A DNA stretch of 64,000 nt from Ascaris suum (taxonomy: Eukaryota > Nematoda > Chromadorea > Rhabditida > Ascarididae). The stretch covers positions 392,501 to 456,500 of the forward strand of contig CM024177.1 of the NCBI GenBank assembly GCA_013433145.1, read 5' to 3'. Below the pieces are notes generated by a model, which was given only the letters and a program-made list of their open reading frames with translations, did no database searches and had not been told where the DNA came from. The position numbers were made by a program, and so were the translations under genes. Below are positions 24,622 through 36,274 of this stretch, piece after piece (the first letter of the stretch is position 1; each line of letters starts with the position of its first letter).

Positions 24622-27600
24622 ATGGACGAGGTGACTTCAAGCAGAGTCGTTTTTCATAAGCTTGTTAGATTAGCTACTGTTTTTGATGCATCTTTATACT
24701 ATTTAACGAAGGTTGGTAGGAATCTAGCGTATCTTCGACCATTTACATACCCCAAAACTACCACCCGTTTGCAGTTTTTCGTGATCGGCTTATATATGGG
24801 GCGGAGGCATATACCCGTTTGTTAAATTCATGACGAACTAGGTGACTCATGTTATAAGCAAGTTATTTTCAACTAGGTAGTAGAAGGCTGTTCTACTCAT
24901 CTGTTGATAGCCAAGAGCAATTGAGCGACTATTCATAGATCCTTTTGATAGCAGGAGAGCAGATGCGTGCCACTAACAGATTTTCTTATATAACTAGATC
25001 CAAACAAGTACTACTAGGTGTTATTAGTAGTCGAAAGCTATGAAGCGACTAGCAGATCGTCGTGCAGAAGGCATCAAGCGGGTCCTGCAAGCGAACTTCT
25101 TGTAAACTGCAGGATAGTTCTTCTTCAAGGTTCGCCTAGCCGAGGAAACGAAAAATTTACAAATATTTCCAGAGCCGGCTGTTAATGATGGCAGTCATTC
25201 CATTTTAATTATGGCGGTGGCGTAGGCTGTGTCCTCTCATAGCGCACAGACATCTGCGGCCTTTTTCTTGCATTCTTACCGTCCTCTTTGTTCCATAAGG
25301 AGTCTACCAGTATATGACGAGAACGTTTTAGGGCGGAGCAATCGTGGAATATGTTGGTGAGGAAGGCGAGAGTGACCCGTGGCACCTGTAAAGCGCTATT
25401 CGATGTGGCACGTCTTGTTGAAGTTTCCCTTGCTGCAGAGAGCATTCCTCTCAAGGTGAGTTGAGAATAGTTTCGCTTTCATTCACATCTATAGCTATTT
25501 TTCCGAGACTTCCTGCTAAACTGTAGTACAACGAACCGTTATAGACGAGTATGCACTAGCGGGTCTTTGGATGATCGTAGCCAAAACTGACATCTGTGAC
25601 ATCCGAGTACAATTTTTTGAGATCCAACACAAGTTGTATTTCTTCGTATCAGCGTGAGGTCCACTACAATCATCTCTTGTTGTACTACAGTATTGAAACT
25701 TACACATTTCTTGCTTTAATTGATAATGAAGCTGACCGCATTTCCTGGGTTGTCCCTGTCGGCTTTTTTATCGATTGGTATCCTTTGTGAACGTGAAGCC
25801 ATAAGCAGGGTCCACACATTGCAAATCCGCTGCGTATCTATGTGTAACGGCTGCTCTGACTTCCTGGTTTGACCAATCATGTCGGTGAGCTGATCTTTAT
25901 ATATATATTCAATGTTTGTAGAATTCTTGCGAGATTCTGAGTGATTCTGAAGCGTCCGTCGATTTCGAGCGCGAAATAAGTAATCCTTACTATGCCATGA
26001 GCCGTTGGAGGCAGGAGGTAGACCGTTAGAACGTTTTATTCAGCACCTCGCGTATCCTTAATATTTGAGTATCTTTATAAGAGTGCCTCATATTCTTGCA
26101 CAATATCTTAGCTCAAAGGGTAAATGAGATGTGACGCATTGAAGATAGGAAGTTGGTTCACCAGATGGTTTTACTTAGTGCGTTGGATAGCCACAATTCG
26201 CTTGAGGAGGATTTTGATAATACCGATCGTAATTTATTTATTCAAGTAGGAAGGTCAAGATATTTTGTTGTTATTACTAAACTTCATGGTGAGATATAAA
26301 TAGTTCAAAATTGATTTCCACCGAGCTGTCAGAATGCTTTAGGCAAAATTTTGGCAAATTGAATCAATATAAGCTTAATAAAGAATTAAATAATCTAACG
26401 CACAACGTTGTTGCAGTTGCAAGAAGAAGATGGGAATGTTTCGTTGATAGCCGTCGCACTTGTATGCGCCTTGTGGCGTGCTAGCAGTGCACAATTCTTC
26501 TCGAAGGGTCTATTCACCGCAGAGGAAACTTGGTGGTTATATTTTCTCATAATTGTGTTTTTTTTTCGTTGTAATTCTTTTTATGTTGTTTTTTCTTTTT
26601 ATGATTGTCGATATGATTTTTCTCGTTGCCTTTCTTTATAGAGGATTATTTGTGTTATTTATGCTTTTTTTTTTCTTTTCTGATCAACACGCTTAGCAAT
26701 AATATTTCTCTTCTGCTCAAATAGATGATCATAATCCTTTATAGTACAGTTTTTCCTCTCATCTAGGTCAATTTGTCTTCATTGTATAGTGCAGCGATTC
26801 CTTCTCATCCTTCTTATGAACATATCTTTCTTGTTAATGTTGACCTTGAGTAGAAAGGAGCTTCGAAGGTCTTGGAGCTTGATGAGTTTGCGAAGCTTCC
26901 AAGCCTCTGAAATCAGCCTTAATTTACGCTCCGCTTGGTGGTGCGAGCTTCGTCCACATGTTCTCGTCGCCGTCATCAATGCTTTGTCCTGGAAGGTCCA
27001 ACTTATTAGGCTCCGGGTTCATTGTTTGGGTATGTGAGTCGAAACGCGAAATGGTACCTGATCATTGTCGTTATACTATATTTCATGGCGAGATATAAGT
27101 AATTCAAAATTCACTTTCACCGGTCTCTCAGAGATGGTCAATGATATGCGGTAGTACAGAAGGTACTTTTTGCACAGAGGCATTTTGTGATCGGCGTTTT
27201 GTCGTATCTTCTCCAACATAGCGGACAGTATTCACTGGTTGTGATACCATTTTTGAGCTCACCTGAAACGCCCAACAACTTTATTGTTCGAAATTTTCAC
27301 AAACGGAGATGTATGTTCCCGCAAAAGCTTGTTCGCAAATGTTTTAATTTTTTCACTTTTATTTTCAGTTTTATTTAATGGGTCTTTTGGATGGGATTTG
27401 GAACGCTTCCAAATAATTCGAAAAGTTCTACAGTGGGCCTTTATACAAGACATTTTACAAGTGAGATCTAATAACGGCACTACTGGGTTTATTAGTGTTC
27501 ATTCGAAGGGATTCCATCTTTTTTTTTTCAAATTTATATCAACAGTCGGGCCCTAATTTCTGACTTTTTGGGTATAAAATAAACTATGGGATGGTTTATA

Positions 27601-30600
27601 CCAATTTTTAAATAAATTCTTTGGTTTAGGAAGGGATCGTGAGGACCGAAGTATGCGTAAAAATTCACAGGCATTCTAGTCGAATTGGGAAGGCGAGTCT
27701 TTCATAGCATTTGCATGGCAATGGGGTAAGCAAAAAAAATGAAGCACTGCTAAGGTGTGTTTTATCAACGTTGACAGTTTGTGAAGAGGTTGACTTATTA
27801 GTTATATCCTCAGAAGCGTTGTTTGCAATGACTTTCCACTTGTTGGGGATGGGACGTTCAAATCGTTGCATCGAAATAAAAGGAATACCCTATTTTATTT
27901 GCCTTTTTTTTGAATATTATGCAGTGGATATTTGTTTGAATATTTGCATCAATGCAGTATTGCAATATTGCAGAAATATTTGAATAATTGCAATTGCATT
28001 AATATTTACATTAATGCAGTTGCAGTGATTCAAATATTCAGCCTGTCAATTCATCTGGCGCAACATCCTTGTCTCTTTCGCCGTGATTATCAACCGAAAT
28101 CTGTGTGAGTATAAATAGATAAAACTACCCCCCCCCCCCTCCCCCACTTGTTTTACTTGTTTTCGAAAAGAATAATATAATGATCACAGTTATCGATAAG
28201 TGTTTTTCATTCTTACTATTCGTGATTCTTTTAAGGCCATCATTTGCGAGGACGAAAGGGCAGCGTGTTCCGACTACAGCTTCGGCGACAGTTCTCACTT
28301 ATATCCTAAAGAATTTAAGTATGATATATTTATGCATATTTAAGCAATTTCTTAAAACTTAAAACTTGATTTGAGAATGAAGAATACTTTTCTCTAAAGC
28401 ATACCCGCGTAGGCGGGAGGTGTGGAAAACTTTTTTTGCCTATTTTTTCTCGTTGAAATTCTCCACCCGCCCACTATCGACCAAATTTTGCATTTTAGCT
28501 TATCGGTTATATGTGTTTTTTAAATGTGATTTTGCCTATAATAGCTTTTTTGTTTTTCTTCAGCACACCTGTTATATATTCTCACCTGAAGTCATCCAGG
28601 TATTTGAAGGAAGATTTATTATTCCTTATTGCATTGAAAGTATCTCCTGAATTTTTGTTGAAAGTCAAAAGGTGAGGGCAAATGATATAAAACGCTGATG
28701 GTGTTTTGTGTTTTATCAAAGTTGATGGTTGTACCGGAGGTGGATGGTTTGAGGGGAACTCTGAAGGGTTTATGGTATCTTTTGGCAAACGGAGGCTTCC
28801 TGACCATAACTCTGTAGATTTTATCTGGTGCAACTCGTGTTTTAATGAGATGATATATAAGCGGAACACTTGAGAATCGGATTAAACCCCTTAAGAGGGG
28901 TGCTAACCTGATGTGAGCTTGGCCAGAGGTGTTCTCAATTCAATTCAAAGCGTTTTTAAAGGTGAGCTGTGTGCGATGGTTTTGCTATGTGACGAACAAA
29001 TGGCTGAACGTTTTATACGCTCACCAAATGGCAGGTGTTTCATACCGTCAAACACCCCTATTCCTCGTCGGGCACTGCAGGGATTGGATATGTTGTTCGA
29101 GGGGTGCAGGTTGGATACGGACGATGTCGATCCTTATCCTCCAAATATCTTACAACCTGTCCCACTTTCTACGATAATCAATATGTACTGGACTGTTCAT
29201 GGAAAGGTAAGCGGTATTATTAGTGATTCTTCGTAGAGCAGTACGATCTTCAGAAATCTTGTTACCGATGACCTTTTTCAGATTTTATGATTTTTATTTA
29301 TTCCTTTATTTTTTTATAATTGCATCGAAATTTCTTTTTTTAGCCACTAAGCTCTGACGTTGATAATGTGATGGTGATTGCCGAATCATCAGAGGAAAAA
29401 GTGATTTGCATATTTCTTTGAAACAGTTGAAACAATCATTCGTTCCTCTAGTTCGAAATTGATCGATTATATTTGTTTTAAAAAATCTGCATATTATATA
29501 GAGTGACTTGCATTCGACATCTCGCTTTATCCTCTAAATTTGCTGTAGATTTGGTAACTGCTAATGTAAGGGCCCGCACCTTTCGGGCCACCCGATTTCC
29601 GCTGAGCACCCTGCTCACAGCACACTTTTATTAGCTCCGCACACGGCAAAACAGTAACGCACCACGACGGCATTAACTAGCCGTCCACCGAACAGTAACA
29701 CAACGACCACGAGTGGGCACTGGCAGCCCTTATATCGCCTACTCACAGTACCACAGTGACCCCCACACGAGCATTTAACAACAATGGCCATTGTCCCACA
29801 ATCATACTCGAGCTGCTGTGTGGTTACAATCGAGCGACTCACAAACAAAATCTTCACACTAATCCATTTTGTTTGCTAGGAATTATGTCGGTTATTTTCG
29901 ACTATGTGGAAATATACTGAAAAATTCCGAATAATTATTCAAGCGAAGCAAAGGGATATATATGAAAAATTAATGAAAATAAATAAAAATATTTCGGTTG
30001 TTTATTGGCTAGTAAGATGTGGTGGATTTCTTCTTTACGTAGTCAGTCTGATTTTCCGACTGAAAACGATTTGCTTCCGAATCGAAAACGGAAGAAATTT
30101 GATAGTCGTTCTTTCTTCCTTTTCATAGATGTGCTGTGAAGATATGTGGACTTTTCTATTATATTTATTCATCATTTCCTTTATTACCAAAAGCCGCAGG
30201 GTTCATTTGATCTGTTTCACTTGAAACATTGGTTTCATCTTTTATTTTTTTATTTTTGAGCCTTATATCCATGGGTAAACGCTTTTTTTCCTCTCTCCTA
30301 TAGTTCGGGTGTATTTCTATCGTCTATAGTCATTCAAAGACCGCAGTTGAAGGTCCAGGATCAGAGGGCTTCCAATATGGAGTGGAGAGGGGGGGGGGGT
30401 GTAGTAGGGTTTTTGAATATTCTGAAGGCTATATAGTTACAGTGATACGAATAGTGCGTTTATTGTGCAGATATGTGCCTGAATGAATGTGAATCATCTC
30501 TTTTCGTATCAGATCACATTTGATGACCTTCGGGAGCATCTGGCCGTCTGTCTTCAAGCCGATCCGTTCGCTATCCACGATCGTCCGGTTGTAAGTATTG

Positions 30601-33600
30601 GGAGCGCTCGAGGTAGATTCTCGATCTTCAAAGAGGCGAACACTCCGGAATCGGTTCGACTTCATCATTTAAAGATCCCTCTCCTTCGTTTTAGTGGAAT
30701 GCACTTGTTGATGTTGTTGTTGTGGAGAAGAGGTCAGACAGCTAGGAGCACGTCAACACCTGTGATTCTCTTTCAATTCTCTCCTTTATTCCTTTCCCAC
30801 TCTCTCTTTTAATTCCCTCTTAAATCTCAAAAGGAGAATTGAATTAAAAATTTGTATGAAAAACAACTTAATTGATGCGAGATAGATCATATACTATTAG
30901 GATATTGATTATAATACTGTTCTATTCGTGGAATACTGCATGTTAGGGGCATGAAAATGAATGAGATTAATAAGGGGATCGGTCCTTCGTTCATTGCCGA
31001 CATAGTTCTATGATGAGAGCAGTGAGTGATAGAGTGATTTGATAACGTTGCAAATACTGCCTATGGGATTTCTTTCTTAAGGGTGATCATCATTGTGCCT
31101 TTATCAGCGTTTTTTAAAATCATCTTGCATCGCGTGGATTCCTTTCATATATTTGGGAACCCAAAATATCATAGGAGAAGAGTCAAAATATTCGCTGCAC
31201 TCTTAATTCCGTTTATATCCGATTGGAAAGATGTCTCTTATCTTGGCTAGTTTTTTTCTGGAAAAAGTTCCGGAAAAGGCCTTGATCGTTGCCGGAATGG
31301 AAAGCACTATATATTCGACGAGCAACGAGATTGAATCAATATAATGGATAGAATAGTAGTGAGTAGAGTCTATTTCGTTGCAGGTATTTGATTTTTAGAC
31401 TTTTAATCTCTTAGAGTTTTTTTGCTCTTTTGGGCGGCGTAAATTGATATTTACAGGAAGATAGGTCGATTCGTTCAGTTGATACCGCTAGCGGAACGAT
31501 ATCAGAAGGTAAGGCGACGCCAAGAGAAGCCAGTAAGAAGAAGCGTCTATCGAATACATGGTTCTCTCGCGATCGTAGATTTATAATCAGTCGATGGACG
31601 CATTGCGAGGTATCTGATCCTTTAATCCTTCAAAGAGAGAGGATGACCGACAGATAACATACGTGCCTAGGGAGTATGCGATAATTGGAGCGTTCAACAA
31701 GGAAGACATCCTTTTCACCTCTTCCGGTCACATCCGATGATAAAGCACGACCGTCCTGTTTTATTTAATGGTTATGTTTAACAGGAAGAGAGCAGAAATG
31801 AGGGGGGGGGGGGGGGGGGAAAGAAGGAAAATGTCCATTTCACTGTCTTAAAATATCAACAATTGCTTTCATGTTCATGTGAAGATGTGAAATTCAAATC
31901 ATACATCTTCTTGGCGGATATTCCTTTCAGAGTTTGAATTAATTGTCTAATATACAAATATTTGCTAGTGTATGCTGGAACTTCAATCCCGTTCTCTTCT
32001 CGATAAAAAACAGTCATTTAGTTGTTGATAAATATATGTATGGGATATTTGAAGGTGTTTTAGGTGCTAAATAAGGAAGTCCTTTCGGGATGCCACCTAC
32101 GAATCATGAATGGCGATGAACGCTCTTCGTGGTTGTTTGCTCCGCAATGTGCGGAAAGTGCAGTAATAGCGGATTGTCACGGTTGTGGAGCGATCGTTTT
32201 GGGACCCGTCAGGAACACCCTTTTTCTACAGGGACTTTCCGAGTGCACCGTATCGGCCATATGCTCACGGCTTGTCATCGAAAGATGCGAGAATATCACC
32301 GTTCACGTGTGCGTTCCGCTGTCGCCTCTTCTAATAGACTCCCGTGGAGTACGTCTTGCACCCTATAACGTTCCTTATGATGTGAGTTCAACTCTATTTA
32401 TTTATTTATTTATTTTTTGAAATAGAATTACTTCCTTCGACTTTCGTTGTTGACTAAATTTGTACTATTAACTTTAGAACTTTATTTACATATCACTAAT
32501 TTTGTAAATTTGCATGTCATTTATGCATATTAAATAAACTAGTCAGCACAGATCGAGGTCGAGGCGGAGAGGAACCAACACTGATGGAAATTTCTATAGG
32601 GAGAGGGAGAGAATAACGCAGTTGGAATGATTGAACGATGGGCACGCACTTGATAAATAATATCGACGCATATAGGGGGAGCGTAAGACGAATGATTTCG
32701 TTCCAATATTCTTAGCAAGGGGGGAGGGGGAAAGGAGGCACTTGGCCCGTGAAGATAGGTGGGCGCCATTCATTTTTGGAATCAAATAGCCCAGTGATTT
32801 TACTCCTGTCACGAACAGATTTCAGGAGGGGGAGGGGAGGGGGGTTGAAGGAAGGAGCTTCCATGCAAGGCTTCTTACAGATATGAAATCATGGAGGCAA
32901 GGACATGTCTTTCCTTTCTTCCCCTCCTCCTTCCTCCTCAGCTCTGCTTCCGATTTTCCTCGTCTACAACGCCCTTGATGAGTACTGAAGGTGGTCTCTC
33001 GTATGCTGCCAACTGAGTGTTTTTACCGTGTTGTTTATGGTTCTCTCTTGAAGAAAAAAGAAACAGATTTTCCTATTAGAAGTGATGAAAATTTTCTAAA
33101 GAAGAAATCATCTTTCTGGAACGCGTAATATGCTGCTGTTAACTTTTTTCGTTCAGCAAATCCAACTTTCGGTGATCAACGAACCTATTCTGACCATTGC
33201 CAACATTGTCATTGATCCTGATCACCGACACAGGTTCCTAAGACCTATTGCTTGAGACAGAGAAAAGGAAGTAGTAGAGCGAAATAAAATATATGCTGAA
33301 ACGGAGAGGGGAAGAGGGAGGGGAACGAGATAGCTTGGACAAGGAAGAAGATAGTGATGTCCTCTTTTGTTGCCTATGCTCACCAGCATATCAGGTTTTT
33401 TTGTGGAACGGAAGGTTATTAAATTGTACGAAATAGAAAGTTTAGTTATCCAGACAAGTAAGCACGGGTTGTATAGTCCAGAATGCGAATAGGTGGCCGC
33501 GAGAGTGCAGTTAACATAGTGCAAAACTAGCTGCTAGTGGTTATTGTGGTTGTATGGTCAGCTATGAGAGATGGAGTATTTTCAAGCTGCATATAAGACG

Positions 33601-35826
33601 GGTGGGCTGGAATATTGCGGTCATTGAGCGATGAAGGATGAGGCGAAGGAAAAAAGATGGTGCTAAATGCCTTCTTTATTGTGAGCTTTTAAACCTTTCT
33701 AATGTTTTTATCTGCGCGTGAATCGCTGCTGTGACCGGCGCTTCTGTGATTTGTTCGTAAAGCCAGGTCTATTGTAGCTTCGATTCTCTACCTTCAGTGT
33801 CATCGTCATGAATTGATGGAGGTGATTAACCGAACATGTCCTTGTCTTACCTGTGCGATGGTGTGGAAGTGTTGGAAGCTCGTACACAGAATTTCTGGTT
33901 AAGATTTAAATGACTGCACTTGACATCTTACAATTTGCTGCGTAAATTTCAGTTTCTGCAATTTGCCTTGGAAGAAGCAGGAATGGAGTTGTATGAATCG
34001 AATGGTAAATGGGATCAACCTTTACTTGTAAGAGTTGTCATTTTTTGTGGATTTTTAATTGCTTTTGCTTCGAGTTTTATGCTAACACGATTAGTTGTGA
34101 ACGGACCCCCCAAGTGGTACTTTGTCGAATTGCATTATGGTAAGATTATTGCTGACGGAGAGGTAACGCTGGACAGTTTGCATAGAAATATCTGTTCTCA
34201 ATGTTTTGGCATTTTAGTTGGTCGTTAGGGAGATTGTGTATAATGACCTTGTGGCATGCGACCGGTATTTATTGTCTTGTTGTGGATATTCCAGTATATC
34301 ATGCAGGAAAAATCATGCGAACAGCAAGGTTTATGCAAATTTCCCGGGAAGTGGCTAGAAGGGTTAGGGAAAGATTGGTTAGGTTAATTTGATGAGGTTG
34401 TAGAAAATATGAACGAAAGAAAAATGGGAGGAAAAATTGGAGGGGGGGGGGGGTGGGTAAAAATTCAGAAGAGGAAGTAAAAGGGGTATATAAATTCATG
34501 TTATTTTTTCTTTCTTAGGTTTCAATCCCTCGCCTCCTCTCATATTTCTCTCTTTATTTTCTCTTATCCACGGCCTTCCTTTTATCTGTTATCCCAGCAT
34601 AAACGACCTTTCCTCTTATTCTCATAGTATCTTCTCTATGCAATTTCCAAAAGCGTTCCATCATCCTTCTTTTTCCCGTCCATCATCTAGGTAGTTTTTT
34701 TCTCTGCTTAATTGCTGTTGCCTGAATTTTACCTGACATGTATAATTACATTACTCCGTCCCACCTGAATATCGTTTATGGTTTTTTTGATGATGGTATA
34801 AGGTGCCGAAATGCCAAGAGTGAATCTATTCCGCCTAAACTTCAATAGCAAAAACGGCATTTTTGTTGTTTAAGCTGTTTGATGTTCAACTTCTTTCGCA
34901 CTATAGAGTACCATTCGAGAAATGCGAGATGAATCATTGAAATTTTCTTTCGTGCAGATCGTCACTAAGTTTATTCCAGAAAGCGCTAAAGTAAGAATAA
35001 ATTTGTAGGTACGCAATTTCTTTATAAATGGAGAAGAGGGCGATTCAAGTGAATGCGTTGGAATTTTCTCGACAATGGATGCAAGTGAATTCCAAACTTT
35101 GGCGGTACCGTTGAGTCAGCGCAACGAAGAGATTCGGAAGGTGATCGTATGGTTATGGTTGTTGCGATCAGTCGGATTACATCGAGTTATATCGATTCCG
35201 AATTGAAGATTCGCTCCTGTAGTCCCACTGCTACCACTGAAATTATTTAGTTCACGGTGGGTCGGTAATGCCGACTATGGTGCAATCGGTGCTGTTGCCT
35301 AAGCTTAATAATGTGTCGTGGTGAAAGTGTTGTAGCGTTTTGATTGCATTTAGGGATTTATTGGTGTGACTCAACCGTGAAGTCGATTGGAATGCCTTCA
35401 CTTTATGAGGAATAATTTTAGCATATTGGGGAGTTTGTGATCATATCGAGTGGTTGAAGGGGCACGCATTATTTGAAGTAGATGGACACCGTTGGTCTAC
35501 CTCTAGGTGATGGTGGTCGAGTTGATATTTGAGGTGATGACAGAGCAAACTTGATAGCTTTATGCTTGATATTTACGCACAAAGTGGTCTTGCTTATGCT
35601 TTAACATCGTTGCTCGCTGACGCTATGGAGAAACGGATCAGGCGGAAAATGTTGTTTAGTTTTAAACGGATTTTCTGGTAGTGTTTAATCTTCAGTGAAA
35701 TTTTGAAAGGTTTTCTTTCTTCCCCAGAAAATGTTTCCCCTCGGTCCTTGCCGGGGGAAATTTCACTGTTTGTTTCGGATCCAATTTATCCACATAATCC
35801 TTTACTCTAGGGAAGTGGTGGACACT

Positions 35827-35918
<92 letters not shown>

Positions 35919-36274
35919 GCAGTTAGTAGCGCCGTTCATTCGACGAGTTCGTTGTTTAAGGAAATGAGCTAATCTGTTTGAAACTTGTTTGCATTCAATC
36001 GTCATTCGCCATCTCTGCCGATGTCGTTTTCATTTAAACCGAATTTATGATCTGAGAGATTATTTTGCAGATATATTTAACAAGTTTGCCAACGGCATTC
36101 TCGAAGGCACTTCTAGAACGAACAAGGAACGTCGATAACGAGGCGCATCAATTTGGCGTTCAAACGTTAACCGAACAAGATTGGATCCATCTCACTCTTC
36201 GTGCTCAATATGCCGTTGAACAGTTACGTTTTAGTAAATCCTCTCGTATATATGCATTTACTGGACAACTATAA
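24622..36274 (+). CDS. TBCCD1: TBCC domain-containing protein 1
   Basis: TBCCD1 is a tubulin-cofactor-C-related protein that in other eukaryotes helps position centrosomes/basal bodies and the Golgi (family knowledge). Twelve exons: 24622-24728, 25332-25455, 26417-26532, 28564-28599, 28951-29206, 29344-29400, 30513-30590, 31457-31610, 32064-32381, 33953-34027, 35009-35140, 36071-36274; about 551 aa against about 557 in human. Matching segments in order: WNMLVRKARVTRGTCKALFD; ITFDDLREHLAVCLQADPFA; the C-CAP/cofactor C-like domain in exon 9 (CGAIVLGPVRNTLFLQGLSE, SRGVRLAPYNVPYD); ALEEAGMELYESNGKWDQPL; LPTAFSKALLERTRNV; LTEQDWIHLTLRAQYAVEQL. All phases agree except inside exon 8, where one extra base at GGG 31560-31562 is needed to pass from ...KKKRLSNTW to FSRDRRFIISRWTHCE. 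The first exon is the least certain. Confidence 0.93.
27905..28045. repeat. ATTGCA/TATTTG-rich simple repeat
   Basis: Dense imperfect repeats of TTGCA and AATATTTG in TBCCD1 intron 3, with complementary ends able to fold. Confidence 0.5.
28128..28145. repeat. poly(C) tract
   Basis: C run interrupted once by T, in TBCCD1 intron 3. It is the only long homopolymer of this kind in the window with C on the + strand. Confidence 0.8.
29563..29870. mobile_element. candidate solo LTR or LTR fragment
   Basis: A GC-richer block in TBCCD1 intron 6, sharply different from its AT-rich surroundings. It starts TGTAAGGGCCCGC followed by a short GGGCCC/GGGCC inverted repeat, resembling the 5' end of BEL/Pao-type LTRs. 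It has no pol coding sequence. No clear target-site duplication or terminal CA was found, so the right boundary is approximate. Confidence 0.3.
30389..30399. repeat. poly(G) run
   Basis: Eleven G on the + strand, TBCCD1 intron 6. Confidence 0.8.
31802..31819. repeat. poly(G) run, 18 G
   Basis: The longest G homopolymer in the window, + strand, TBCCD1 intron 8. Confidence 0.9.
34442..34453. repeat. poly(G) run
   Basis: Twelve G on the + strand followed by TGGG, TBCCD1 intron 10. Confidence 0.8.
35829..35914. repeat. (AT)n microsatellite, about 86 bases
   Basis: Perfect alternating AT in the last TBCCD1 intron, about 155 bases before the final exon. Confidence 0.95.

Noticed and set aside
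33160..33257. Splice-flanked open segment (LSVINEPILTIANIVIDPDHR) in TBCCD1 intron 9
   Set aside because: Its phase breaks the join to following exons, whereas exon 33953-34027 follows exon 9 in phase and matches the family.
33920..34228. ORF with membrane-like helices resembling a small TM protein
   Set aside because: Only 33953-34027 is coding (TBCCD1 exon 10). The hydrophobic part is read-through of a T-rich intron.
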